The notes beneath the pieces were generated by a model. The model saw only the letters and a list, made by a program, of their open reading frames with translations, did no database searches and had not been told where the DNA came from. From Usnea hakonensis (Eukaryota > Ascomycota > Lecanoromycetes > Lecanorales > Parmeliaceae), in contig BLJB01000155.1 in the NCBI GenBank assembly GCA_013423325.1, positions 1 through 64,000 on the forward strand: a stretch of DNA of 64,000 nt, given 5' to 3'. Shown piece by piece: positions 17,637-28,210 of this stretch. The translations under genes and the position numbers were made by a program. The stretch's first letter is position 1. Each line of letters starts with the position of its first letter.

Positions 17637-18762
17637 GAGGGTGGTGCTGCATCATGTGCAAGGGTTATATTGTGGTCAATATGATGGCTACAATTGCATA
17701 GACAACCTGATCGCTTTGGAATGTTCACGTCTTATGATCTCACGCTATGCTAATGGGTTCAATCGCTCATATCATGTCTCTGGCCTGTTCGACGCCCAAG
17801 AGCGCGATGACTTTCTAGGCCCAATTGTCACCGCCATGTAGGCACCAAATCTATACGCCCGCCTCCATCTTCCTACACGCACCATCCTCGAGCCAACCAC
17901 AGCACAATCCCACCCACACCCCATCCGCCTCCCCTCAATCCCACTGCTTTCAACCCTCCCAAACCGCCCCCGCACCCCCCCTCAACAATCCCCCCAACCC
18001 CCAACCCCCAAACCTACCCCAACACCTCATCGCCCACCCAAACCCTCTCCCCATCCCCCTCCCCCTTCATCCACCCCAGCATTCTCCCCCCTTCCCCTCC
18101 ATCCCCTACTCCCCACCCACCAACCCCCTCTCCCCACCACCCATCCCTCTACAAGTCCTAGAGCTGATATTCTGACAGGCGGAGTGTTGTCTTCTTTTCT
18201 TGTTTGAAAAGAAAGTTGGGGTGGGGGGGGAGTGAAGGGGCAAAGAAGAGAGGGAAAGAGAGAGGGGGAGTGAGGAGTGGGCATGGGAAGGAGAGGAGAG
18301 GGAGAGGGAAGGCAAAGCTAGGTACCATCTATTATTTATAAAGCGAACAAGACCCCTTCCTTCTACTTTATCCTGGGACGGGGGGACTGGTCTTGTAGTT
18401 AAGGTCTCACACACAGAGTCACAATCCACCATCAACCCCATACACAAGCCCGAGAGAAAGAGAAAAAGAAGAAAAGCAAACCAAGACAAGACACCCCCCC
18501 CCAAAAAATATAGAAACAACATAACTTTTCTTAAGTACCTAACTTTTCCTAACTAAGGTAGACTTGCATCTCCTCAAAGGGAGAAGAGATCAAGTCCCTA
18601 CCGATCTGCTTTTCGCAAGCATAGCATAGCACGCACGTCTCTATAAGCCATATTGTAAGTAAAAACCAAGGAAAGCACGAAAAAAAAAAAAAAAGGAAAA
18701 AAAGAGGGAATCCGCACGCAAGCAATTTCTCTCCCATCGAACCTCAACCATCCCTCTCCCCC
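17637..18762. other. Intergenic region with strong strand asymmetry
   Basis: No convincing gene. About 17870-18175 is extremely C-rich on the + strand (many runs of 4-8 C); 18180-18330 is G/A-rich, 18361-18372 contains GGGACGGGGGG, and a C8 run lies at about 18493-18500. The + strand frame 17825-18175 reads as a proline-rich protein only because of this composition. A poly-A run lies at about 18680-18694. Confidence 0.6.
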
Positions 18763-19734
18763 CTAACCCCTCACCCTCAACCCCTCCACCCCCCCAACCA
18801 ACCCCTCAACCCCACCCCCCCCACTAACCCTCCAAACCCCCGCACCACCCCTCCCCCCTCTCTCCACCCACCCCTCCTCCATCTCAATCAACCACTCCAA
18901 CAAATCCAACCTCCCCTCCATAACCTCCAATCCCACTTTCCCCCCGCACTCCCCAAACCGCCAACTCCCCCCCGAAAACCCCTCCCTCACGAAGCCCGGC
19001 CAGAAATCCACCAACGGCACCACCTTGGCGTCGATATACTCGACCCTCACATACCCCCTAGGACCCGGCAGTGGATTCATTTCCCGGACCGTGGTTGTGA
19101 GGAAATGCGGGTGCGGGGGGAGGGAGAAGTTGAAGGGGGTGGAGTGTTGGTGTTCGAAGAATATGGAGGGCGTGTATGGGAGGTGTGGGTTCGGGCTGGT
19201 GTTGTTGTTGTTGTGGTCGACGTTGTTGTCGTCGTTGTTGTCGGCTTGGCTTCGCTTTTGGAGGAGGCGCCAGATGGCGAGGACGGCGTCTTGGCGATCT
19301 TTTCCGGCGGGGTAGGTGAGGAGGACGGGGGTGCGTTTGGCAAGGTCGATGATTTCTTTTCTTGTTTGCTCGGTGTAAGATGATGATGATAGGGTCTCGA
19401 CATCAAGGCCCAGGACCAAGGCGGTGACGGTGTGTGATTTGTTCATTGTTGGGAGGACTGATTGTTTGCGGGAGTGGAGCTCGTTGCGGATCTCTTGGTT
19501 GATGAGCTCTCTCAGCTCCCAGGTGTGGCAGGGTTGGTGGGTTTGGGGCCGCGGAGGCATGTTTGGTGGATGTCTTGGAGTGTGACGATGAGGTCTCGGT
19601 AAGCGAGTCATGGAATTGAGGTGAGATGGATCAGAATCGATTATGGGGCCTCGATGTAGTGACGAGGATAAGGATCCACGGCGAAAGAATCTGGATGCAA
19701 TGAACGGAAAAAGAGGTATGAAGATGTTGTTCAA
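18763..19734 (-). CDS. Hypothetical protein, unrecognised
   Basis: Single open frame of 323 codons. The true start may be the Met at 19611 (MTRLPRPH, 282 aa). The middle (roughly residues 70-165) looks like an ordinary folded segment (HTWELRELINQEIRNELHSR, VTALVLGLDVETLSSSS, DLAKRTPVLLTYPAGKDRQ), followed by an Asn/Asp-rich stretch, a conserved-looking segment (GYVRVEYIDAKVVPLVDFW) and a Gly/Val-rich C-terminus that coincides with the end of a C-rich + strand tract. I recognise no family. The proline/histidine-rich N-terminus and glycine-rich C-terminus may be compositional artefacts, and an unrecognised intron is possible. Confidence 0.5.
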   Translation of the reverse strand: MNNIFIPLFPFIASRFFRRGSLSSSLHRGPIIDSDPSHLNSMTRLPRPHRHTPRHPPNMPPRPQTHQPCHTWELRELINQEIRNELHSRKQSVLPTMNKSHTVTALVLGLDVETLSSSSYTEQTRKEIIDLAKRTPVLLTYPAGKDRQDAVLAIWRLLQKRSQADNNDDNNVDHNNNNTSPNPHLPYTPSIFFEHQHSTPFNFSLPPHPHFLTTTVREMNPLPGPRGYVRVEYIDAKVVPLVDFWPGFVREGFSGGSWRFGECGGKVGLEVMEGRLDLLEWLIEMEEGWVERGGRGGAGVWRVSGGGGVEGLVGGVEGLRVRG

Positions 19735-20179
19735 TTCCTAAGTTTGTAACAAAGTCTGCTTTTGTCTCTGATGCCACAAATGTTTGGAATGATGTATGGT
19801 GTAGGAAAGATGGTAGCTTTTGGTCGAAAGAGAGATCTTTATAGCAAGGAATGACCGTCTAAAGTGATATGACCTTAGAAGTGACCACGGAAATGTTCAC
19901 ATCAGATCAAAATGACGCAGTAGAGTGATGTCCAGATTTGATGGAAAGATTCACACCAAGGCGGTGCGGTGTGAGACACTAAGGCACTGTCATTCATTAT
20001 AAGGAAATGTCAGACCCTGACTCCTGTAGACGATGCATGTGAATGCTGCAAGTGCGATCCATGTACGGATCGATGACTACGGCATGCTGTGAGCTCAGAA
20101 GAATGTGAGGTGGGCAAGGGAAACATGTACCAATTCAGAGGGTGCTGCAATGCATGAGACTCGGTCATCATTCTCTCTT
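19735..20179. other. Intergenic region, no feature seen
   Basis: About 445 bp between two minus-strand genes: promoter of the downstream gene plus 3' flank of the upstream gene. No recognisable motif. Confidence 0.5.
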
Positions 20180-22063
20180 TCAAGAATCAGACCAATCCTC
20201 AGAGTCAACATCAAGGGCCCATTCCATATCCGATGAGCTCGGACTTCGTGTCGATACTTCATCCACTGAGTCTTGCTCGACGACACTCCACTCATCGTCT
20301 CCAAGACTATCATCAATCCTTTCCCACTCCGATTGAATAGCATCTTCCACGGTGTCTTCCACGCCTTCTGTGGCCCCTCTCGAATCAGCATTGTCTAATA
20401 CCAGTACTAACTTTAGTGCATCGACGCAGCTTGGGGCCACTCTTAATTCGGATCTCACATCCCCCTGCTCTGGCTGAGGAACGGGCAACGGGGACACGTC
20501 CTGCCTGGACACGTCGAATGACCTTTTCCCGAGCCTTGCAAGAGAGACGCGTGCAAGGTGTACTACAATCCTATTTCCGTACCGCTTGATGGAGAGAGGC
20601 TTCAAGTCGACTTCTGGTCGTTTATCAGGGCCGGACGCAGTCTTGGGGCTTCCTAAATGGTCACCATTGGTTTTATCGATCGCCTCGACTGCGGCACGGA
20701 CGTCACTCGATCCGGACGAAGGCGATGCCTCCCTTTGGATTGTTCCAGTATGGGGTGCCGATCTGTCCGCCACTGCTGCCGCTGTTGGATGGTCTGGGCT
20801 TGCTTTTGATGGCTGCTCAGAGGAAAAGCCAAGTCCGGGAGAGCCGCGAATCCCATTGTTGTAGTCATACCAAAACCTTCCTCCATGCCTGTCAGCAGCC
20901 CCAAAACCATCCACAGGGCGTTTATGTGGCTCCTGCGATTGAACGTGGAACGCCTCATTCCGTACGCCTCTGGTGTCGGCCACTTCAACCCCCACAGCTC
21001 CGACTTCTTGCTCCAAGGGTTTGTTGACGTTCGCTAGTAGTCGTTTGACAGATTCAGTCCTTGTAGCCACAGAAACCGATCCTAGAGCCGACAAGGCACC
21101 CTTACGTTTCTCCTCCAGTTCTTGTTCTTCCTTTTTGTACTTGAGATAGGCTTCTCGCGAAGCCAGCTTAGACTTGAGATACGCTGAATCTCCAATCTCA
21201 GAAAGTATGGCCTCCTCCATTCTGGCGTGTAGCGGATGTAGGGTGCCAGAAATCCTCGATGGTCCAGGGTATAGTCTGCCAGGCTTGGCAGCCGGAAGCT
21301 GTACCTTCTGTACCATCTCTTGCTCGCATTTCTGAGCGAATTTGTCTCCTCCGGCCTCTTCCTTGGCTCGAGTCTTCAGCAATGCGTCGTTGGTACGCTC
21401 TTGGACTGATGAGCCACAAGCTGGAGACTCGCTGTACTGTACTTGAGCTTTCTCAAGCTCCTGTATCTGCTGAGTAGGGTTTCGCTCCGGAACGCAGGTC
21501 CGGAGGGATCGGTGACTCGTGGACGCAGGTTCAGAAAGTGCAGGCGTTGTGTGTGGTGTTGCACCCTTCCCATAGCATTTTTGCGGCCCAAGACCAATCG
21601 GCAAACTCCTTCCCTGGTCAGAAGTTTCAAATTCGGTATAGCCTCTCTGGTCGCGGCTCGTACCTAGGATCTGTTGCTCCCTGGGGTTTTGACTTGAAAT
21701 ATATAGCGGACGTGATCTAGGCCGCGCTGTTGAATGTTGAACTCCGCTGGGTTGCTCTGATTGGGTGCAGTCCTTTTCATTATTTGTTTTCGCGGGAGGA
21801 AGTTTACGTTGACGCAACGCTGTGAAAGGGCCGTTTTCCGTAGCGCGGACGAGCTCAAGATGATCATCTGCATATTTTCGGAGAGAAGCATGACGTCTGT
21901 GATGTTCCTCGAGTTCGGATAACGATAAAGGTCTTACGCTCAATTCGTGTGCCCTGACGCGCTCGTCGATACTACTGTTTTGCCCATTCAGATGTAGATA
22001 ATCCAAGTATACTTGGCCGGCAGATGGTTGATATGGCGACTGGGGGGAGTAGTGACGGTCCAT
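20180..22063 (-). CDS. Hypothetical disordered protein
   Basis: Single-exon open frame of 627 aa starting MDRHYSPQSPYQPSAGQVYL. The sequence is rich in Ser, Pro, Glu, Arg and Gln and mostly looks intrinsically disordered. There is a short charged helical stretch at roughly residues 290-330 (EAYLKYKKEEQELEEKRKG), a basic-hydrophobic segment near residue 500 (KPLSIKRYGNRIVVHLARV) and a strongly acidic, Ser-rich C-terminus (ERIDDSLGDDEWSVVEQDS and on to SEDWSDS). There are no membrane segments and no signal peptide. I do not recognise a family. The acidic tail with aromatic residues resembles activation or protein-interaction tails, but that is only compositional. Confidence 0.65.
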   Translation of the reverse strand: MDRHYSPQSPYQPSAGQVYLDYLHLNGQNSSIDERVRAHELSVRPLSLSELEEHHRRHASLRKYADDHLELVRATENGPFTALRQRKLPPAKTNNEKDCTQSEQPSGVQHSTARPRSRPLYISSQNPREQQILGTSRDQRGYTEFETSDQGRSLPIGLGPQKCYGKGATPHTTPALSEPASTSHRSLRTCVPERNPTQQIQELEKAQVQYSESPACGSSVQERTNDALLKTRAKEEAGGDKFAQKCEQEMVQKVQLPAAKPGRLYPGPSRISGTLHPLHARMEEAILSEIGDSAYLKSKLASREAYLKYKKEEQELEEKRKGALSALGSVSVATRTESVKRLLANVNKPLEQEVGAVGVEVADTRGVRNEAFHVQSQEPHKRPVDGFGAADRHGGRFWYDYNNGIRGSPGLGFSSEQPSKASPDHPTAAAVADRSAPHTGTIQREASPSSGSSDVRAAVEAIDKTNGDHLGSPKTASGPDKRPEVDLKPLSIKRYGNRIVVHLARVSLARLGKRSFDVSRQDVSPLPVPQPEQGDVRSELRVAPSCVDALKLVLVLDNADSRGATEGVEDTVEDAIQSEWERIDDSLGDDEWSVVEQDSVDEVSTRSPSSSDMEWALDVDSEDWSDS

Positions 22064-22611
22064 GACAACAGGGAGAGGTATGGGTAGATACTTGAAAAGG
22101 CTGACCGCGGTAAGACGAATTTATATTGCAGATCAACAAGGTTTGCACTTTGCTTTTGAAATCATTGGTGATCAAGAATAGGTGACAAGGAGGGATCTCT
22201 AGCTTTTGAACTGGCGGAGGAGAAGACTGGGTTTTTTTTGAAGCGCCAGGTGAAGAAGCCACTTTTCCTAGAAGAATCAGTTGCGCAAAGCCCGCATATT
22301 CGGTCAGCTTAAAATTCGTCCCTACTTTGGCTCATGCACGCACCACTCAAGTTTACCTCAGCTGCAAAATTGGTCTTATGGAGGGTCTCCAGGCTATCCG
22401 TAGGCCTTGGAGTCTGTCAAGTGGGTCAGGCGTTTGTTAGGCTTTCCGAGCGGCGCAAGCCGGAGGCCCAGAGCACGCCCGGGCTTAGAACAATTTCGCT
22501 ATGTCAGATATGTGGACTTTCAAAGGGAGTATACTGACGCCAAAGACAGATACGTGTCAATGAAAAAGTCTGTCAATTCAATTGCAAAACAGAACTTGTG
22601 TAGCTCCCTCG
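22064..22611. other. Intergenic region, no feature seen
   Basis: About 550 bp holding the promoter of the minus-strand disordered protein gene and the 3' flank of the polyamine oxidase gene. Only short chance frames. Confidence 0.5.
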
Positions 22612-24585
22612 CTAAAAGCCATTCGTTTGGAAGCTTGTAACCTCCCACCCGTTCCCAATATCGTACCCACGCAGTGGTGTCGTCCCGTGGAGGACATTAT
22701 AGTGCACCTCACCACTGCAATTTCCTTTCAAGCAATCCGCAATTTCCATCCCCACAGCCTGACCCTCAAACCATGCCCCATGCAGAAACCCGTAGTATTC
22801 CGTACTCGTCGCTTCACCAGCAAAGTAAAGTCGGCCGACATTCGCTCTGAGATTCTCATGCATTTCCAGACTTGTTCCAATAGGCCAATTAGAATAGCTG
22901 CCATAGGCCCAAGGCTCCAAGCTCCATCGTGGGTACATGAAAGCTATCGGCTCGGGGACATTCTCAGCACCGAACATGTCCCGCAGCACATCCAGGACTT
23001 GGGCTTTTGTGGTCGCATCATCTTGATTCTCTACCATATAACTCTGATCCTGCACCACCGTCACAAAGATTATACCTGAGCCAGGGAGAAAGCCGGGGCC
23101 GTCCAGGGACTGCCAGACAGGGTAATAGCCGCGCTCATTGGGATCGGCGTAAAGAAAGAACTGGTAAGACGTGTTCCAGAAAACCTGGTCGGGAGGAAAT
23201 TGCAGGAAAATTTTGGTATATGTAGCCATTGAGAAGGTTTCGATACCCATTTGTTTCCAGGAAGGAAAGGCTGGGGAGAAATTCACAGCGTCATTCTGAA
23301 GGACACCAATTCTGATTCTATTAGTCAAGATCCTAGGAAAACAGGGTGTATCAGAGCCTACGAGAACGTGCAAATCGCATAGTCAGCCTCGATACAGCTT
23401 CCATCTTTGTTGTATACCGTCACACCCTCGTCACTGTAGGATACGTTCGTCACGATCGTGTTGAGCAGTAGCCTTGGGTCATTCTCAGTCAGGAAAGTTG
23501 ATGCTTCGCCTTGTATGAAGGCATTGAAGCCACGCGAATCGAAGACGTAGTTGTTTGCGTCCGAGTATTGATAGAAAGTCGTGTTCTGAGATTCTTTAGC
23601 CGGAGCAGATGATGGAGGACATTTCCAAGCGCACATAATTAACAATTGCGAATTCTTGAGAGCTCACTTCCTGTCTTTGGTCAGCCGTTATTTTGAATCG
23701 ACTATTGGAATCTATCCTACCGGGGTTTCACCATACTCCCAGTCAAACTCCCACCATTCGACTGCTTGAGCTTCCATATCATTGCCTGGTTTCCAGCCGG
23801 CAATGCTTAATCCAGATCGAAAGCTACGATCTTGTAGGTTGTCGGTCAGGATATAGCCCGCATCTTGCTCCACCGTCGAATATGGATCACCCTCATAGTC
23901 ATCAATCAGATCCGTAAAATCTACAGCGCCATGCTGATTGAACGTTTCAATCGAGGAATAGTTCGAGTAACTTGAAACATCAGCGTCAGTCTGGAGGAAA
24001 GTACGATGCTAGACTCACGTGTTCGTTAGATTTGCAAGCTCGGCCTATTATTGCGGTTCAGTGCATAGAATCTCGGGCGACATTACCCCATGGGCGACAT
24101 ACCAGTGTCCATATTGGATTGACAGGGCCCCCAGGCGTGAATATGCCTTGAACCTGAAGTAAAGTAGCTTAGTAAGACGTTTCTCTTACGCTTTCGCATT
24201 CAGCATACCCAATTGGCTCCAAGTTCCACCGTGTGTGACTGGTTTTTGGCGCCAAATGTAGTATGAGCAACTCTTCCTCCGATGACGCTGTTATACTCCA
24301 CGATCAAGAAGTCCGTCACTGAGGCATTGTGGAGAGCTTGCTGTTGGGCGTCAGTGCAAGTACCCGATTTGGAAGACTCTAAGAGATACTTACAGCAGCA
24401 GTTATCCCTGCTGTACCCGCACCTCTATGAGTAGGTATATGATCAGCATCAGTGACAGTGGGATGGAGTCAGGGTACTTGCAGAATAGCGGCTTTGGTCT
24501 TTTGGCAAGTACGTTGCAAGGGCGATGCATTGGCTACCCCAAGAGCCAAGCAAGCACAAAAGATATCGAGAGCTTTGACCTGCAT
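22612..24585 (-). CDS. Secreted FAD-dependent polyamine oxidase (flavin amine oxidase)
   Basis: Oxidises polyamines such as spermine and spermidine using FAD and releasing H2O2; secretion suggests extracellular amine breakdown. Nine exons: 24585-24482, 24424-24394, 24340-24209, 24153-24103, 24044-24019, 23970-23721, 23670-23635, 23585-23362, 23311-22612 (1554 nt, 517 aa), with eight introns of 48-58 nt. The N-terminus MQVKALDIFCACLALGVANA is a signal peptide. The dinucleotide-binding motif AAILGAGTAGITAA crosses introns 1 and 2 and is followed by the GGRVAHTTFG, VELGANWVQG, AQAVEWWEFDWEYGETP and YFAGEATS blocks of the family. Intron 1 must use a GC donor (GCAAGT) to recreate the glycine motif. 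Intron 5 needs the acceptor TTTCAAG to give LTNTYSNYSSI. Tandem GATAAG/GATAAA lies about 290 bp upstream. Confidence 0.9.
24425..24481 (-). other. GC-AG intron (intron 1 of the polyamine oxidase)
   Basis: On the minus strand the intron begins GCAAGT and ends CATAG (57 nt). Using the only nearby GT instead puts the following exon out of frame, whereas the GC donor joins ATT CT to A GGT GCG and restores ILGAGTAG, the FAD-binding glycine motif. GCAAGT is the usual form of the rare GC donor class. Confidence 0.8.
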
Positions 24586-24875
24586 GGTGATATTGTTGGT
24601 TGACTGGTAAAGGTTCTGCAAGCTGCTCGAGGATCTCAATTTCAGATGGGTATCACATACCCATACCGCTAGCCATTCCCCTCATCTTCCGCATCCCTAA
24701 TGCAGTGCACACATGATGCTAAATGCAATCACACCTATCAGGCATGAATTCAACGCGAAGTCCACGCCAATGCAGGGCGACCCCATGTCTAATGCGATTG
24801 CTGCATAACGTTTTGGTCCGAAAAGGAAGGTGGAAAATTAAAACGGGTTCGACCTGCAGGTCTTGGCATCAAGGC

Positions 24876-25122
24876 GATAAGATAAAGCTTTTGGCCAATA
24901 GCAAATACTTAGCAAGCGACCAAGTCAGTAAAGTAGGTACATGTACACAGGTACACAGATTTTAGGAGCAATGGGTACTTATGTATCTAGGTCAAGAGTA
25001 AACGCATACGGGATCGAAGTATTCAATTGGGGACACATAGGGAAGGTATCAGCACGATTGGCAGTGAAAGATACGAGGATGCGAGTAGACCCGCATAAGC
25101 GATACCTTACTTGACCGATAAG
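24876..25122. promoter_or_regulatory. Possible GATA-factor sites upstream of the polyamine oxidase
   Basis: GATAAG directly overlapping GATAAA (24876-24886) and a further GATAAG (25117-25122) lie about 290 and 530 bp upstream of the start codon. AreA/NIT2-type GATA factors activate nitrogen-scavenging genes in fungi, and a secreted amine oxidase would be a sensible target. Such short motifs are common by chance. Confidence 0.3.
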
Positions 25123-27060
25123 TTCACTGTCATTATGCCTTCTTGCGACTTAGCATCCGCCTTTACCAATCTTTGGTCAATATGATTTACAGTAAACCCA
25201 GTTAAGCTCTCTTTTTAGTGGCATCTATCTCTTTTCAGATCGCACTCTTTGCTTCTCGAATCAAGCAATCAATATCTATCCTGCTTATGGTTGGAACTTT
25301 CAAGTTGAAGGCACGGCGTGACCCGACGAGATTGCCAAGTGAGAAGAGGAAGACAAGCAGTGACGGAGAAATAGATGTGAATAGAAAAGCCGTGGTAGGA
25401 AAGGCGGCTTATTGACTCTAAAGGACAACTCCGATTGTCAGCATTACTCTGCATGCTGCAGGCTGCATGCGACTGATTTTCCTGCTTGTGTCGACGGGCA
25501 TTCGACGAGGTGAAAGAGTCATTTCGCTCATGATACAGTAATCTCCCTTTGCCGCAACGTGATCCTTCGAAGTCATTCCACCATTATCCGTGATCACCGC
25601 AGACTGAGATGAGAATTGATTGTAACGGTTTCTCGATTTCTCATGCCGCGCGCGGGGACTCCGCACGTTGTGACCTGTAGGCGTAAACATTGAAGCCACA
25701 AGTTCATCCGAGTCTTCCTCTATGATGATAAGTCCATGGTAATCATGACAAGAGTACAGCAATAACTTGATGGAACGCCCGACTCGAATCGTGCACATTG
25801 ATACGAGCAAGGCAGAAGAAAGTGGAGATTATGTACGAGCACAGAACTTGATGTTGAGTAAAGTCAGTCTTCGACTAAGCAAGTCGTGAAACGAGAGAAA
25901 TACGAGTAGTCTTAGCAGCAGCGAGCGACGGACCAGCGATGACGAATCTTTTCCGTACCCTAATCAACGAGAAGCACCAAGAGCAAAGGAAATGCCCATT
26001 GGCCGTCGCCGCCAAGAATGAAGAACAATGATATCCTCCTAGTGGATTCGTGGCGTAAGCGGCGCCTTGTAAAGACAAAGGTAGTCTCCAGCTATTCGAT
26101 CAGCTTGAAAGATTGCTTCACCGCAAAATGCGCCAGGAATCCAAACACAGTAAATTTGATCAAGTCCAGAGCCCCTCGCCCCCGCCCAAAGATAGCATTT
26201 TCCTAATTTCCTTTTTTTCAAAGCCACATGTGCAATCGGGGTAATCTCGCAGACCCCTACCGATGCGCTGACCAATTCCTGCAAGCCACAGTCTACTAAT
26301 ATCTCAAGACCCAAAAAAAGCGACGCTGGAAACGCAGGAAACATACTCATTTGATTCCGAGATGAAGAAACATGGAAAAGGAAATGTAAATCATTTACAT
26401 CGAACATTGGCTCACTAACAATAATAATAATGATAATGAAAAAAATTAATAAATTCAAAACTTGTAAAGGTACTCTAGTGAGTGACACAGGTACGTACCT
26501 TAAATGGACCATTACTGAATCACCACAACCCCTCCCGCCTCGAAACCCAAAACCCCTTCGTTTCGAAACATCGCCACAGTTTCCCCCTTCTTCGAAACCC
26601 TCTTCGTTCCCCACAATTAACCAAAAAAAATTGCCTCCCTTAGCTAAAGTTCTTTACGTACTTGAATGATTCTTTTCCCCTACCATCAATACTATCTAAT
26701 CGACCACACTAAGCCCCTTAAATGCCTAGGTAAGTGATAGTGTTCAGGTTCGGGGAAATTAAAGGCCACCACACCGCAAGGCTGTGTCCTTTTTTCCCCC
26801 CTTAGCTCGCAAGGGGCCAGGGCTTGTAAGGCCTCCCACTTCAGTGATCGTCAGGTACGAGAGGATTTTATTTCCCCTTATCCCAACGGGTGTAAGAGCC
26901 GTGTTTGAGAATTAGCGAGGAAAGGTAAGGCACCTTAGCTTTCTTCTTTTGGGGGATCGGCGGATTTGTCTTTCGTCAGAACTAGTAAAAATCTATGCCC
27001 ATCGCTGTAACACGTTTGAGAATAATGCCGATGGCCGACGGCCGGTGCATCATGTGTGAT

Positions 27061-27092
27061 GTTGATGACGACGATGATGGTGATGATGATGG
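27061..27092. repeat. Imperfect GAT/GAC trinucleotide microsatellite
   Basis: About ten imperfect units of GAT with GAC and GGT variants in an intergenic region. Confidence 0.7.
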
Positions 27093-28210
27093 GAATTGAT
27101 GGGAATGGTGCGCCACCGTCCACAAACCACATGGCACTGGCACATGGCCGCTGTAACCATGGGTCCAGAAAAGGGTCGCATTCATAGAAAATCCGCCGGG
27201 GCGTAACCCAGATATTAATCTTGACACTGAAAGGTCGCAGTCGGTCAAGGATGACTGCCTTAGAGGAAGGTACAGTATGATTCCTGCCTAGATCTTTTTT
27301 TCATTAAGCAGCATTGATGGATGTCATTATTTGAAAATGCAGTCAGCCATAGCAAGTTAAAGTAGTGACCGCTTCTTACTTTGTGTTTTTACAAATATCA
27401 ACTCTTACTCGTCAGGCTGACGCAGATGGCAATCTATATCATCATCCCATGTCTATTAGCTTTCGATGTGATGCTGGTACATACCGGTTTCAGTTATTCA
27501 TGATCGTGGAGATCGGCCTGCCGCGGTCAGGCGAGTCGGGGTCCATGCGTCTGAGGCTCTTTTTAGTTCAGCTCGGCTTGCACCGCCTCAAAAGATGCTT
27601 CAAAATTTTCTTTTTTTCTCCCTCTCTGCATCACCACATGCTACCATCGCTGAGTCAGCAACGATCAAAGAAGCCAAGTGAACGCCGTCTAGGTCATTGA
27701 CCGCTGCATCACCGAGTGCAAGAGAAGTATTGGTCTTGGAGGAGATTACACTTGGCACCAAAAATTTGTCGAATATGTCATAAATATGTGTCGTCGAATA
27801 GATACCAATAATAGTACAAAATATGTAGGCTCATGGTGATGATGTCGACGCTGCTGATGACTGCGCCGGACCCATGCAAATCAAACGCCATGCTCTTCCA
27901 AGAAAGTCATCCAAGAAAATTCGTAGCACACGTATAGACCAATGGTATCGTTGTAAGCAAAAGTTCCCAGAACGCCCTCCGACAACATGCATCGACGCCA
28001 ACGGATAATCTATGTTCGTCAAGTCTGATTCCCTTGTATATACCCACAAATCTGTTCTTTATCCCCGTTTTATTTTAGCCACGTGGGCGCTGTGGCGTGT
28101 CTCCGTTCTTACCACGCATGACGTGAGATGATGAGTCTGCGCCTTCTTCAGACATTCGAAGGAACCTGTTGGTCAAGCAATATTTAGATTTGACTTCCAC
28201 CACAATCTCC

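Larger units (their letters stand above)
24586..28210. other. Gene-poor stretch
   Basis: About 3.6 kb without a supportable gene. The largest frames (minus 26614-26039, 191 codons; minus 25810-25418, 130 codons) have no recognisable similarity and cover simple sequence such as the AT-rich run at 26419-26457. A GAT-rich microsatellite lies at 27061-27092. No tRNA, rRNA or transposon remnants were recognised. Confidence 0.5.

Noticed and set aside
17825..18175. 116-codon proline-rich frame
   Set aside because: It arises from a C-rich tract; stop codons are scarce in such sequence and there is no start context, intron or homology to support a gene.
23971..24018. Alternative acceptor TTTCCTCCAG for intron 5 of the polyamine oxidase
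   Set aside because: It puts the next exon in a wrong phase that soon meets a stop, unless the strong GTATGT donor of intron 4 is also abandoned. The acceptor TTTCAAG keeps frame and gives the conserved NTYSNYSSI.
24841..24860. tRNA-like GGTTCGAC box
   Set aside because: The flanks cannot form the five-pair T stem and no matching A box or acceptor stem was seen.
26039..26614. 191-codon minus-strand frame
   Set aside because: Includes a run of isoleucines encoded by an AT repeat and resembles no known protein; treated as chance.
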